From Reyranella sp. (GTDB lineage Bacteria > Pseudomonadota > Alphaproteobacteria > Reyranellales > Reyranellaceae), in the NCBI GenBank assembly GCA_030679805.1, contig JAUXST010000825.1:1-13008 (forward strand): 13,008 nucleotides of DNA, written 5' to 3'. This document shows, in pieces, positions 6,251-13,008 of the stretch (positions within the stretch are counted from its first letter, which is position 1; every line of letters starts with the position of its first letter). The notes under the pieces were generated by a model that saw only the letters and a list, made by a program, of their open reading frames with translations, made no database searches and was not told where the DNA came from. The position numbers and the translations under genes were made by a program.

Positions 6251-8869
6251 CTACACCACGACGTTTACGATCCGGTTCGGCACCACGATCACCCGCTTGG
6301 GCGTCCGGCCCTCCAGTCCGCGCACGAGGTCGGGCTGGGCGAGGGCGGCAATCTCTGCCGCCTCCTTCGGGGCGTCCTTGGGCAAGGCGATGGTGCCGCG
6401 CAGTTTGCCGTTGAGCTGTACCGCGACGGTCACGGTGTCGTCGACCAGCAAGGCATCCTCAGGCAACGGCCAGGGCGAGTCGGCCAGCAGCGCGCGGTGG
6501 CCGAGCGCCTGCCACAGCTCCTCGGCGAGATGCGGCGTCATCGGGCCGATCAGGCGCACGAAGATTTCCAGCGCCTCGCGCAGCGCCCATTTGGCCGAGG
6601 CGTCGTCGGCCACCATGGACTTCGGGGCCGAGTCGATGCTGTTGGCGAGTTCGTAGAGCCGCGCCACGGCCTTGTTGAAGTGGAAGGCCTCGATGTCAGC
6701 CGACAGGCCGGCGATGGTTTTGTGGGCGGCGCGGCGGAGCAGGGTCGCGGCGTCCGAGAACGACGCGGGCTTCGGCGTGCCGGCCGGCGGCACCTGCTCG
6801 AGTGCCGTCGAGGCGATGCGGAACAGGCGCTGTTGGAAGCGCCAGGCGCCGGTCACGCCTGCTTCGGTCCATTCCAGGTCGCGCTCGGGCGGGCTGTCCG
6901 ACAGCATGAACCAACGCGCGGTGTCGGCGCCGTAGTCGCGGATGATCTGGTCCGGGTCGACGACGTTCTTCTTCGACTTGGACATTTTTTCGGAGCGGCC
7001 AACGTCGACCGGGGCCCGGTCGGATAGGCGGACGACCTTGTTGCCGTCGCGGGAAACCTCCTCGGGCAGCAGCCATTGGCCGTCGCTCGACCTGTACGTC
7101 TCGTGGCAGACCATGCCCTGGGTGAACAGCCCGTCGAACGGCTCGTCGCGGCTGGTCATCTGGACTTCGCGCATGGCCCGCGTCCAGAAGCGCGAATAGA
7201 GCAGATGCAGGATCGCGTGCTCGACGCCGCCGATATATTGATCGACCGGCATCCAGTACTGGTTCTCCTCGCGGTCGAACGGCGCGGTTTCCAGTCCTGG
7301 CGATGTAAACCGGTCGAAGTACCAGCTCGAATCGATGAAGGTGTCGAAGGTATCGGTCTCGCGTAGCGCCGCGGCCCCGCACTTGGGGCAATGCACGTGC
7401 TTCCACGTCGGGTGTCGGTCGAGCGGATTGCCGGGGCGATCGAAGGTGACGTCGTCCGGCAGCTTCACCGGCAGGTCCTTCTCCGGCACCGGGACGATGC
7501 CGCACTTGTCGCAATGGATCGCCGGGATCGGACAGCCCCAGTAGCGCTGGCGCGAGACCAGCCAGTCGCGCAGGCGGTACTGCGTCGTGCCCTTGCCGAC
7601 GCCTATCTCTTCCAGCCGCGCGATCACCTTCGCCTTGGCCTCCTCGACGTCGAGCCCGTTCAGGAAATCGGAGTTGATGATGACGCCGTCCTCGACGAAC
7701 GGCGCCTTCTGGACGTCGACCTCGCTCCACTTATCATCGTCTGCATGCCGTGCGACCACTGCAATGATCGGCAGGCCGTACTTGGTCGCGAACTCATGGT
7801 CGCGCTCGTCGTGGCCGGGGCAGCCGAAGATCGCGCCCGTACCGTATTCCATCAGCACGAAGTTGGCGGCATAGACCGGGACCGTCTTGCCCGGCACCAG
7901 CGGATGCCGCGCCAGCAACGGCAGCTTGTAGCCGGTCTTCTCCGCCGTCTCGATCTCGGCGGCGGCGGTGCCGGTCTTGCGGCATTCGGCGACGAAGCGC
8001 TGCAGGCCCGGATCGTTGGTCGCCAGTTCGGCGGTCAGCGGATGCTCGGGCGACAGCGCCATGAACGAGGCGCCGTAGAGCGTGTCCGGCCGCGTGGTGA
8101 AGATCTCAAGTTTTCCGCGATCTGCCCCGGAAGCATCGGTAAGATCCCAGAACACGCGCGCGCCGCGGCTCTTGCCGATCCAGTTCGCCTGCATCAGGCG
8201 CACTTTCTCCGGCCAGCGCTTCAGCGTGTCGAGCCGTTCCAGCATCTCATCGGCGAAGTGGGTGATCTTGAGGTTCCACTGCGTGAGCTTCCGCCGCTCG
8301 ACGGGCGCGCCGGTGCGCCAGCCCTTGCCCTCGATCACCTGCTCGTTGGCCAGCACGGTGTTGTCGACGGGATCCCAATTGACCCAGGCCTCCTTGCGGT
8401 AGGCGAGGCCGGCGTTCCAGAAATCGAGGAACATCTTCTGCTGGTGACGGTAGTAGGAGGGATCGCAGGTCGCGAGCTCGCGGCTCCAGTCGAGCGACAG
8501 GCCCATCGACTTGAGCTGCGCCTTCATGGTGGCGATGTTCTCGTAGGTCCACTTCTTGGGATGAACCTTCTTTTCCATGGCGGCGTTCTCGGCCGGCAGG
8601 CCGAAGGCGTCCCAGCCCATGGGATGCAACACGTTGAAGCCCCTGGCGCGCTTGTAGCGCGCGATCACGTCGCCCTGCGTATAGTTGCGCACGTGGCCCA
8701 TGTGGATGCGCCCCGACGGATAGGGGAACATCTCCAGCACGTAGTACTTGGGCTTGGCGTGGTCCATGACGGCGCGGAAGGTCTGGCGCTCGTCCCAAGC
8801 TTTCTGCCACCTGGCTTCGGTTTCGTGGAAATTGTAGCGCGCGATGGGGGCGGTGGGCGTCGACGACAC
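6251..8869 (-). CDS. leuS: Leucyl-tRNA synthetase
   Basis: This 872-residue class Ia synthetase charges tRNA-Leu with leucine in the cytoplasm. The HIGH signature is HMGH at 56-59 in PYPSGRIHMGHVRNY. The CP1 editing domain shows TTRPDTLYGA from 258 and GTGAIFGCPGHDERDHEFA. A zinc-binding module has C453/C456 and C494/C497. The catalytic loop KMSKS is at 628-632. Length is normal for bacterial LeuS and all key sites are intact. The start is GTG at 8869, with TAGGAA about 8 nt upstream; no ATG lies near enough to replace it. The gene follows the DUF3576 lipoprotein gene after a 103-bp gap containing a strong hairpin, and precedes the 60-residue gene and holA. Confidence 0.97.
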   Translation of the reverse strand: MSSTPTAPIARYNFHETEARWQKAWDERQTFRAVMDHAKPKYYVLEMFPYPSGRIHMGHVRNYTQGDVIARYKRARGFNVLHPMGWDAFGLPAENAAMEKKVHPKKWTYENIATMKAQLKSMGLSLDWSRELATCDPSYYRHQQKMFLDFWNAGLAYRKEAWVNWDPVDNTVLANEQVIEGKGWRTGAPVERRKLTQWNLKITHFADEMLERLDTLKRWPEKVRLMQANWIGKSRGARVFWDLTDASGADRGKLEIFTTRPDTLYGASFMALSPEHPLTAELATNDPGLQRFVAECRKTGTAAAEIETAEKTGYKLPLLARHPLVPGKTVPVYAANFVLMEYGTGAIFGCPGHDERDHEFATKYGLPIIAVVARHADDDKWSEVDVQKAPFVEDGVIINSDFLNGLDVEEAKAKVIARLEEIGVGKGTTQYRLRDWLVSRQRYWGCPIPAIHCDKCGIVPVPEKDLPVKLPDDVTFDRPGNPLDRHPTWKHVHCPKCGAAALRETDTFDTFIDSSWYFDRFTSPGLETAPFDREENQYWMPVDQYIGGVEHAILHLLYSRFWTRAMREVQMTSRDEPFDGLFTQGMVCHETYRSSDGQWLLPEEVSRDGNKVVRLSDRAPVDVGRSEKMSKSKKNVVDPDQIIRDYGADTARWFMLSDSPPERDLEWTEAGVTGAWRFQQRLFRIASTALEQVPPAGTPKPASFSDAATLLRRAAHKTIAGLSADIEAFHFNKAVARLYELANSIDSAPKSMVADDASAKWALREALEIFVRLIGPMTPHLAEELWQALGHRALLADSPWPLPEDALLVDDTVTVAVQLNGKLRGTIALPKDAPKEAAEIAALAQPDLVRGLEGRTPKRVIVVPNRIVNVVV

Positions 8870-8910
8870 GGCCTAGTTCCTACAGAAAGCGGGATTGCGG
8901 AAAAGACTGA

Positions 8911-8936
8911 GGCCGCAGCGGATGCCCGCTGCGGCC
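8911..8936 (-). terminator. Hairpin with T-run between the DUF3576 gene and leuS (terminator or attenuator)
   Basis: Perfect 11-bp arms (GGCCGCAGCGG at 8911-8921 and complement at 8926-8936) enclose a 4-nt loop. Read on the minus strand, the hairpin is followed by TCAGTCTTTTCC, a modest T-run starting a few bases after the stem. It lies 36 bp after the DUF3576 stop and only 41 bp before the leuS GTG. That leaves little room for a full leuS promoter downstream, so leuS probably needs read-through or a promoter overlapping the hairpin. Confidence 0.65.
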
Positions 8937-8972
8937 CCTCGCGTCAAGCACTTGCCGGCAGATAGCCCCCGA

Positions 8973-9536
8973 TCAGGAGCCGCCGGCGATGCGGAGCTGG
9001 CGTGCGCGCGTCAGGATGGCGTTTTCGATGTCGATCTGCGTGCGCGGATCGACCTGGGCGTCGACCCAGTTGCCGCCCTTGGGGGCGGTCTGCTGCTTGA
9101 ACACCGACACCCGCACGCCGTCGGCCCTGAGTTCTCGGTCGAGGATGGTGACCTGGACCTTCATGCGTTCGTTGGGCGTCTCGGCCGGGGTGTACCAGTC
9201 GGTGATGATGACTCCGCCGAACGGATCGGCCGAGACGAGGGGGATGAAGTTGATGGTATCGAGCGAGGCGCGCCACAGATAGGCATTCACCGCCACGCCG
9301 GTGCCGCTGTCGTCCTTCTTCTCGGCCTTGGAGCCGAATAGGCCACCCGGCCCGAACAGGCTGCCTTGCTCCTGGGTCCGCCCGCCGATGCCGGTCCGCA
9401 TGTCGCGCTTGGTACGGTCGTTAGAATCGCCGCTTCGTGTCTCGGCGACGTCCGATCCGCCGCAGGCGGCAAGTCCGAGCGAGAGGATACCCGCCAGAAC
9501 GACCAGAAGGCGAAGGGGAAGCAACGAGCCCGACAT
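8973..9536 (-). CDS. DUF3576-family lipoprotein
   Basis: This 187-residue protein has a lipoprotein signal: hydrophobic residues from about 8 to 22, then the lipobox LAAC with C25 as the lipid-attachment cysteine. The mature protein should be anchored in the outer or inner membrane facing the periplasm. A Gly/Asp-rich linker (about 26-75) leads to a conserved domain with VNAYLWRASLDTINFIPL, SADPFGGVIITDWYTP and ERMKVQVTILDRELRADGVRV. This is the pattern I associate with DUF3576 proteins of alphaproteobacteria, which commonly sit just upstream of leuS. The biochemical role is not known to me; a cell-envelope structural or assembly role is only a guess. The ATG at 9536 has AAAGG about 8 nt upstream. 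It starts the leftward block that includes leuS and holA. Confidence 0.85.
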   Translation of the reverse strand: MSGSLLPLRLLVVLAGILSLGLAACGGSDVAETRSGDSNDRTKRDMRTGIGGRTQEQGSLFGPGGLFGSKAEKKDDSGTGVAVNAYLWRASLDTINFIPLVSADPFGGVIITDWYTPAETPNERMKVQVTILDRELRADGVRVSVFKQQTAPKGGNWVDAQVDPRTQIDIENAILTRARQLRIAGGS

Positions 9537-9566
9537 ATTGGCGCCTTTGTCCGAATTGGCCTAAAT

Positions 9567-9572
9567 ATTGTA
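9567..9572 (-). promoter_or_regulatory. Candidate -10 element for the DUF3576 gene
   Basis: On the minus strand this reads TACAAT, one base from TATAAT, and lies about 30 nt upstream of the ATG at 9536. No good -35 is present at 17-18 bp; the region there contains the 12-bp palindrome CCTGCGCGCAGG (9583-9594), which could be an operator. This is a weak assignment from sequence alone. Confidence 0.3.
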
Positions 9573-9859
9573 CCGGATACTGCCTGCGCGCAGGAACAAG
9601 CGCGCCCAGATTGGCAGGCGAGATAATCTTCCAACCATAAACGCCGGCCTCCGGGACTTCAAGCGGACGAGCGGCCCGATAGATCGTTTTATTGAGATAC
9701 TATCGAATGGGGATACCGTCTTACAATAAAACTGATGAGTCGGATTCTGGCAATGACTAGATGCGGTAGCAGGGCCTGCACTATGTCTCCGAGCCACCCC
9801 AAATTGTGACAAAGACGCCACAGGTAGGAGGAAGAATCGGGCAACATAGCGACCATTTG
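9573..9859. other. Non-coding, relatively AT-rich divergent intergenic region
   Basis: This stretch of about 290 bp lies between the divergent DUF3576 and porin genes and is visibly less GC-rich than its surroundings. No convincing gene is present. It contains the palindrome CCTGCGCGCAGG at 9583-9594 and the long-spaced inverted repeat at 9686-9732. A strong Shine-Dalgarno-like TAGGAGGA near 9826-9833 has no start codon at a useful distance. Most of it probably serves regulation of the porin gene, but specific sites cannot be named. Confidence 0.5.
9686..9732. repeat. 9-bp inverted repeat with 29-bp spacer
   Basis: GTTTTATTG (9686-9694) is perfectly complementary to CAATAAAAC (9724-9732). 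The arms are AT-rich in an otherwise GC-rich genome, and GATAC occurs twice in the spacer. It could be a paired binding site for a regulator of the flanking divergent genes, or chance in an AT-rich patch. Confidence 0.4.
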
Positions 9860-9888
9860 TTGACCCTCCTTTCAGCCCTGTGTTCTAT
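9860..9888 (+). promoter_or_regulatory. Candidate promoter of the porin gene
   Basis: TTGACC at 9860-9865 matches five of six -35 bases. A weak -10, TTCTAT (9883-9888), follows after 17 bp. It would give a 5' untranslated leader of roughly 85 nt. The -10 matches only three of six positions, so the exact start is uncertain. Confidence 0.4.
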
Positions 9889-9903
9889 TGGCTCGGCCGC
9901 ATT

Positions 9904-9951
9904 GGTGGGGCTCACTCCACCGGTCCGGACAGGTCTTTTTGGTACGTACCA
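9904..9951 (+). promoter_or_regulatory. Dyad elements in the porin leader: stem-loop and 12-bp palindrome
   Basis: A 7-bp stem with one G-T pair (GGTGGGG 9904-9910, CTCCACC 9915-9921, 4-nt loop) is followed by the perfect 12-bp palindrome TGGTACGTACCA at 9940-9951. The palindrome ends 29 bp before the start codon. The stem could act in mRNA stability; the palindrome looks more like a protein-binding site. Function is inferred from symmetry only. Confidence 0.4.
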
Positions 9952-9980
9952 GTCTCTGGATCAATGAGAGAGGGAGAATG

Positions 9981-11360
9981 ATGAAGAAGCTTCTACTGGG
10001 CTCCACCGCCTTGGTGGTCGGTGGGCTGATGGCCGCTCCGGCCATGGCCGCTGATCCGATCAAGATCGGGGTGGGCGGCTACTATACCTTCTACGCAGTG
10101 GCGGGCGGTATCAGCTCCACCTACGCGACGAACGGCTCCGTTACGAACTATCAGAGCGTGTTCTTCCAGCAGGAAGGTGAAATCCACTTCGTTGGCCAGA
10201 CCAAACTGGACAATGGCACTTCGGTCGGCGTCAACGTCGAACTCGAAGGCTGGAACCCGTCCTCGGCAACCGCTAACGGCCAGATCGACGAAGCCTTCCT
10301 GTTCGCCTTCGGCGACTGGGGCCGTGTTGAAGTAGGCTCCCGCGACGCCGCTTCGTACCGCATGTACTACGGCGCGCCGTCGGCGCTCATTGGCTACGGC
10401 GCCATTCAGCACAACCACAACGTTGCCAACATTGCGAGTAGCACGTTCAACAAGGCGGCCTTCCACAGCACGACGGCCACCAACACGGCGGCTTGGCAGG
10501 ACGTGAACCGCATCAACGTGTTCACGCCGCGCTTCCAGGGCTTCCAGCTCGGTGTCGGCTACGCTCCGAAGATCAACACCCCGCAGGGCAGTATTTTTGG
10601 TAGCACCGGCCTGGCAACTGGCCCCGGCGGCGGAGGTGGTCAGTGCGGCTTCGCGGGCGCCACCAACGTCTCGAGCTGTCCCACCAACGACTATGCCTGG
10701 ATGAACGGCTTCGACATCGGAGCCAACTATCTGAACAAGTTCGGTGATGTGACGGTCGCGGCCTACGGTTCGTGGGCCTATGCCGCATTCTCCCCGGGCT
10801 ATAGGGGCCTCGCTACGGCTGCGAGCCAGATCACCGGTAGCAACATCGGCAACTGGGTGATGTGGACCGCCGGTCTGCAGTTTGGCTACAAGGGCATCAC
10901 CCTCGGTGGCTCGATTGGCTACGACAACCAGGGCATGGGCGCCAACTACTACACCGGTCAGGACAATGCCACGCGCTTTGCCACGGCTGGTATCATGTAC
11001 GAAACCGGCCCGTGGCAGGTCTCGTTCATGTGGATGGGCGCCATCAACAACAACGGCAACGGCTCGAACACCATCCAGTCGATCGCGGCGGGTACCAACG
11101 CTGCGACGCTCAACGGTTCCGGCGGCGCTGCCGGCACCTTCACCGGCACGCCCGGCGTGAACAGCACCGTGTTCAGCGGTCCGTTCGCCCTCGCGTTCGG
11201 TGCGGAAACGGCGAACAAGTTCGAACTTGGTGCCAACTACGCACTGGGACCGGGCGTGAAGGTCACCGGTGGCGGCTTCATAAACAACCAGAGCGGCCCG
11301 TCGAACGCTGTGACGGGTAACTCCTGGGCTCTGCTTCTGGGCATGGACGTGCGCTTCTAG
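9981..11360 (+). CDS. Outer-membrane porin (Porin_4-like general porin)
   Basis: This 459-residue protein forms a water-filled outer-membrane channel for small solutes. A signal peptide, MKKLLLGSTALVVGGLMAAPAMA, is followed by the predicted cut AMA|ADP after residue 23. The mature chain alternates polar and hydrophobic residues as in a beta barrel. It carries GDWGRVEVGSRDAASYRMYYG, the porin motif near the constriction loop, and ends LLLGMDVRF with the C-terminal Phe needed for barrel insertion. A Gly-rich loop holds C222 and C233, the only cysteines I see in the mature protein and a likely disulfide. Two ATGs are adjacent (9978 and 9981); I prefer 9981 because AGGGAG ends 4 nt before it. A longer in-frame extension to 9888 would bury the signal peptide. 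Codons are strongly C-ending, as expected of an abundant protein. Confidence 0.93.
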   Translation: MKKLLLGSTALVVGGLMAAPAMAADPIKIGVGGYYTFYAVAGGISSTYATNGSVTNYQSVFFQQEGEIHFVGQTKLDNGTSVGVNVELEGWNPSSATANGQIDEAFLFAFGDWGRVEVGSRDAASYRMYYGAPSALIGYGAIQHNHNVANIASSTFNKAAFHSTTATNTAAWQDVNRINVFTPRFQGFQLGVGYAPKINTPQGSIFGSTGLATGPGGGGGQCGFAGATNVSSCPTNDYAWMNGFDIGANYLNKFGDVTVAAYGSWAYAAFSPGYRGLATAASQITGSNIGNWVMWTAGLQFGYKGITLGGSIGYDNQGMGANYYTGQDNATRFATAGIMYETGPWQVSFMWMGAINNNGNGSNTIQSIAAGTNAATLNGSGGAAGTFTGTPGVNSTVFSGPFALAFGAETANKFELGANYALGPGVKVTGGGFINNQSGPSNAVTGNSWALLLGMDVRF

Positions 11361-11384
11361 GTCCACGCCACACCGATAAATCGG

Positions 11385-11410
11385 AAAGAGCGGGCGAAAG
11401 CCCGCTCTTT
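11385..11410. terminator. Rho-independent terminator (GAAA tetraloop), probably bidirectional
   Basis: Perfect 11-bp arms (AAAGAGCGGGC at 11385-11395 and GCCCGCTCTTT at 11400-11410) enclose a GAAA loop, a stable GNRA tetraloop. On the + strand the stem ends in TTTTCATTT, giving a good terminator 24 bp after the porin stop. On the minus strand it ends in TTTCCGATTT, about 48 bp past the methyltransferase stop, so it can serve the convergent operon too. Confidence 0.88.
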
Positions 11411-11457
11411 TCATTTGTGCGCTCCTCAAGGCCGCCGGACCTGGAAACTCGCTGGAT

Positions 11458-12222
11458 CTAGGCTTTCAAGGTACCGACGATATTGACGAACAGAGTCGGC
11501 AGGTAGGTTCGCGACACCGGCAGCCGTTCGGTGGCCTGGCGGGCCAGGATGTCCCGGTTGTCCTCGTGGTCGAGCACGAGCTGAAACAGGCCCTGCTCGA
11601 CGGCGCCGGCCCGCGGATCGAGGTCGGGCTGGCCGTCGCGAACGACCCGATAGGCGACGTCGAGCCCCACATCGCCGCCGCTGTAGAAAGACGACACGAT
11701 TTTCAGCTTGCCGAACATCAACATCAGGCCGCGTACCGAAAAGCGCCAATAGTCGTCCGGCGCGGCATGAAAGGCCTGCGACCAAGGCGTGGCGACATAG
11801 GCGAGTCCGCCGGGCCGCAGGAAGCGCTCGATGTTGCTGGCCGCGCGCGCCGGGTGACGCGTGTGTTCGAGCACATGGCAACAGATCACCAGGTCGAAGG
11901 CGTCCTCGCCCAGCTTGGCGGCGAGCGTCCGCGGACTGCCGCAGATGTCACCCACGATGTCGACATTGGCGCCCTCAAGCAGGTCGAGGCCGACGAAGCG
12001 CGCGCGCGGGCCGAAACGCTGGGCGATCAGGTTGCGCCAGTTGGGTTCGTTGCGATCCGAAACGAGGGTTCGCGAGCCGACCTGCAGCACTCGCGGCGTG
12101 CGGCGTCCGACGTGCCCGGAAAGACGTTCGAGCAGGAGTTCGATCTCGCGACCGACGCTGGTACCGACGACGCGCAGCTCCCCTCGTGGCTCGGCAGGAG
12201 CGGCGCTGCCGGCCGGCTTCAT
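11458..12222 (-). CDS. Class I SAM-dependent methyltransferase, substrate unknown
   Basis: This 254-residue protein has a Methyltransf_11-type Rossmann fold. Motif I reads VLQVGSR at 45-51 instead of the usual VLDxGCG. GLDLLEG (78-84) and VDIVGDI (87-93) follow, where D80 and D92 probably contact the SAM ribose and adenine. FDLVICCHVLEHTRHP (109-124) and FLRPGGLAYVATPW are typical of the family. The C-terminal part has FHAAPDDYWRFSVRGLMLMF, a pattern I associate with methyltransferases of glycan or methionine-biosynthesis (MetW)-like groups, but no exact family is assignable. The ATG at 12222 has GAAGG about 8 nt upstream. It lies 25 bp after lutC on the same strand, so co-transcription with lutBC is likely although a link to lactate metabolism is not obvious. 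Confidence 0.82.
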   Translation of the reverse strand: MKPAGSAAPAEPRGELRVVGTSVGREIELLLERLSGHVGRRTPRVLQVGSRTLVSDRNEPNWRNLIAQRFGPRARFVGLDLLEGANVDIVGDICGSPRTLAAKLGEDAFDLVICCHVLEHTRHPARAASNIERFLRPGGLAYVATPWSQAFHAAPDDYWRFSVRGLMLMFGKLKIVSSFYSGGDVGLDVAYRVVRDGQPDLDPRAGAVEQGLFQLVLDHEDNRDILARQATERLPVSRTYLPTLFVNIVGTLKA

Positions 12223-12247
12223 TGTCCGGCCTTCAAGGGACCGGCCA

Positions 12248-12922
12248 TCATCCGGACACGACGACGATGTGCATGCGACGCGGCCCGTGGGCCCCCAGTT
12301 CCATGGCCTGCTCGATGTCGCCGGTGCGCGACGGCCCGGTCAGGGTATTGACGGTGCGCGGCATGCGGTCCTTGCCATAGCGTGCGCGCAGTCGCGTCCA
12401 CACTTCCTCGTAGCCGCCGACGATGTCGCTCTCGCGGATCACCACGATATGGGTGTCGGGCAGCAGGTTCAGCGTCACCGGATGGTCCGGCCCCGACGCC
12501 ATGACCAGTGTTCCGGTCTCGGCGATGCCGGCGAAGGCGCCGGTGATCGAGACCTGGTCGCTCCCCTCGCCTCGGCCGCGCCGCAGCGACAGCATCTTCT
12601 GGCCGTCCCAATCGTAGTCCGCGAGCTGGGGCGAGGGTGCGATCGCCGCCCGTGCCGGCAGGTTGTTACGCGCGAGGAACGAGCTGACCTCGGCGGCCAC
12701 GTCGGCTGCCGCCACGCGCGCCACCGTGGCATTGTTGGTCTCCGCCCACTGGCAGAACAGCGCCACCTTCTCGGGCTGGGCGAGCTGCGCGCGTGCGACG
12801 GCCGGTCCGAGTGGCGGTCGGGCGAGCCGCGCCTCGACGGCCTGGCGCTGATCGCCCGAGATCTCGCCGCGGCGCAGCGAGCGACGGATGCCGTTCAGGA
12901 TCTGAGACCGCGCTTCGCTCAT
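12248..12922 (-). CDS. lutC: LutC/YkgG-family (LUD domain) lactate utilisation protein
   Basis: This 224-residue protein is one of three subunits (LutABC) of an iron-sulfur-linked L-lactate oxidation complex that yields pyruvate in the cytoplasm. The N-terminus MSEARSQILNGIRRSLRR is typical. The LUD-domain signature ITGAFAGIAETGTLV is at 126-140, followed by HPVTLNLLPDTHIVVI and, near the C-terminus, GPSRTGDIEQAMELGAHGPRRMHIVV, the conserved end of the family. I chose the ATG at 12922 rather than 12940: it overlaps the lutB stop as ATGA, GAAGAAGAG lies about 7 nt upstream, and the protein then begins as its relatives do. The gene is translationally coupled to lutB and followed closely by the methyltransferase gene. 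lutA is expected beyond the right edge. Confidence 0.9.
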   Translation of the reverse strand: MSEARSQILNGIRRSLRRGEISGDQRQAVEARLARPPLGPAVARAQLAQPEKVALFCQWAETNNATVARVAAADVAAEVSSFLARNNLPARAAIAPSPQLADYDWDGQKMLSLRRGRGEGSDQVSITGAFAGIAETGTLVMASGPDHPVTLNLLPDTHIVVIRESDIVGGYEEVWTRLRARYGKDRMPRTVNTLTGPSRTGDIEQAMELGAHGPRRMHIVVVSG

Positions 12923-13008
12923 GGCCGTCTCTTCTTCCATTGGGCGTGGAACGTGCCGCCGGCCTGCGGGGCGGGAAGGTCGCGGAAGCGGGTCCAGCCA
13001 CCCGCCAG
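12919..13008 (-). CDS. lutB: LutB iron-sulfur protein, C-terminal end only
   Basis: The minus strand from the window edge reads 29 codons then TGA (12921-12919). The translation begins GGWTRFRDLPAPQAG after two residues and ends FHAQWKKRRP. The pattern W-T-x-x-R-D-x-P-x-P followed by F-x-x-x-W-K-x-R is what I recall from the extreme C-terminus of LutB/YkgF proteins, which carry ferredoxin-type 4Fe-4S clusters upstream of this tail. Its TGA overlaps the lutC ATG by 4 bp, the usual lutB-lutC arrangement. The fragment is too short to judge the rest of the protein. Confidence 0.8.
   Translation of the reverse strand: MAGGWTRFRDLPAPQAGGTFHAQWKKRRP

Noticed and set aside
8873..8947. Possible leader peptide upstream of leuS (GTG start, about 23 codons, ending in the leuS ribosome-binding site)
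   Set aside because: Only three leucine codons, scattered rather than in a run, and no clear ribosome-binding site. It does not look like a leucine attenuator, though the hairpin it overlaps is real.
9561..9821. 86-codon minus-strand frame in the intergenic region
   Set aside because: It has no ribosome-binding site that I can see, no recognisable motif, and it covers the likely promoter of the DUF3576 gene.
9993..11429. 478-codon minus-strand frame opposite the porin
   Set aside because: Its translation is Arg/Val/Ala/Gly-rich with no recognisable domain, and the + strand has a signal peptide, porin motif and terminal Phe. The frame also runs through the terminator hairpin.

Overview
The window is GC-rich, tightly packed bacterial chromosome. 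Gene content and order suggest an alphaproteobacterium of the Rhodospirillales type: a DUF3576 lipoprotein next to leuS and holA, a Porin_4-like major porin, coxMSL-ordered molybdenum hydroxylase genes, and an EncFtn-type ferritin close to the Rhodospirillum rubrum protein. A Reyranella-like genus is possible, but that is a guess from memory of similar porins. I see no mobile element, tRNA, rRNA or CRISPR array.

Layout. Bases 1-701 (+) hold the 3' part of a MATE-family transporter, which meets a molybdenum hydroxylase operon across a 12-bp inverted repeat. The operon (minus strand, 4404 to 747) encodes FAD, 2Fe-2S and molybdopterin subunits in M-S-L order, joined by a 2-bp gap and an ATGA overlap. 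Its substrate is unknown, because the active-site loop (YRAPGAP) is not that of a CO dehydrogenase. Across a 234-bp divergent spacer lies a 106-residue EncFtn-like ferritin (4639-4959, +). It keeps the metal-site residues, but it ends without a cargo-loading tail and has no encapsulin shell gene beside it. Its stop codon overlaps that of the convergent holA.

Bases 9536 to 4956 (minus) carry a housekeeping block: DUF3576 lipoprotein, leuS, a 60-residue basic protein of unknown function, and holA. In many alphaproteobacteria lptE sits between leuS and holA; here only the small gene does. A strong hairpin lies just upstream of leuS.

Bases 9537-9980 form the only long non-coding stretch. It is less GC-rich than the rest and contains candidate promoters and dyad symmetries leading to a 459-residue porin (9981-11360, +), which ends at a clear GAAA-loop terminator. 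From the right edge, a lutB tail, lutC (lactate utilisation) and a class I methyltransferase run leftward as an apparent operon towards the same terminator.

The most interesting item is the solitary EncFtn-type ferritin. The rest looks like ordinary, well-conserved gene content with a few regulatory structures worth testing.
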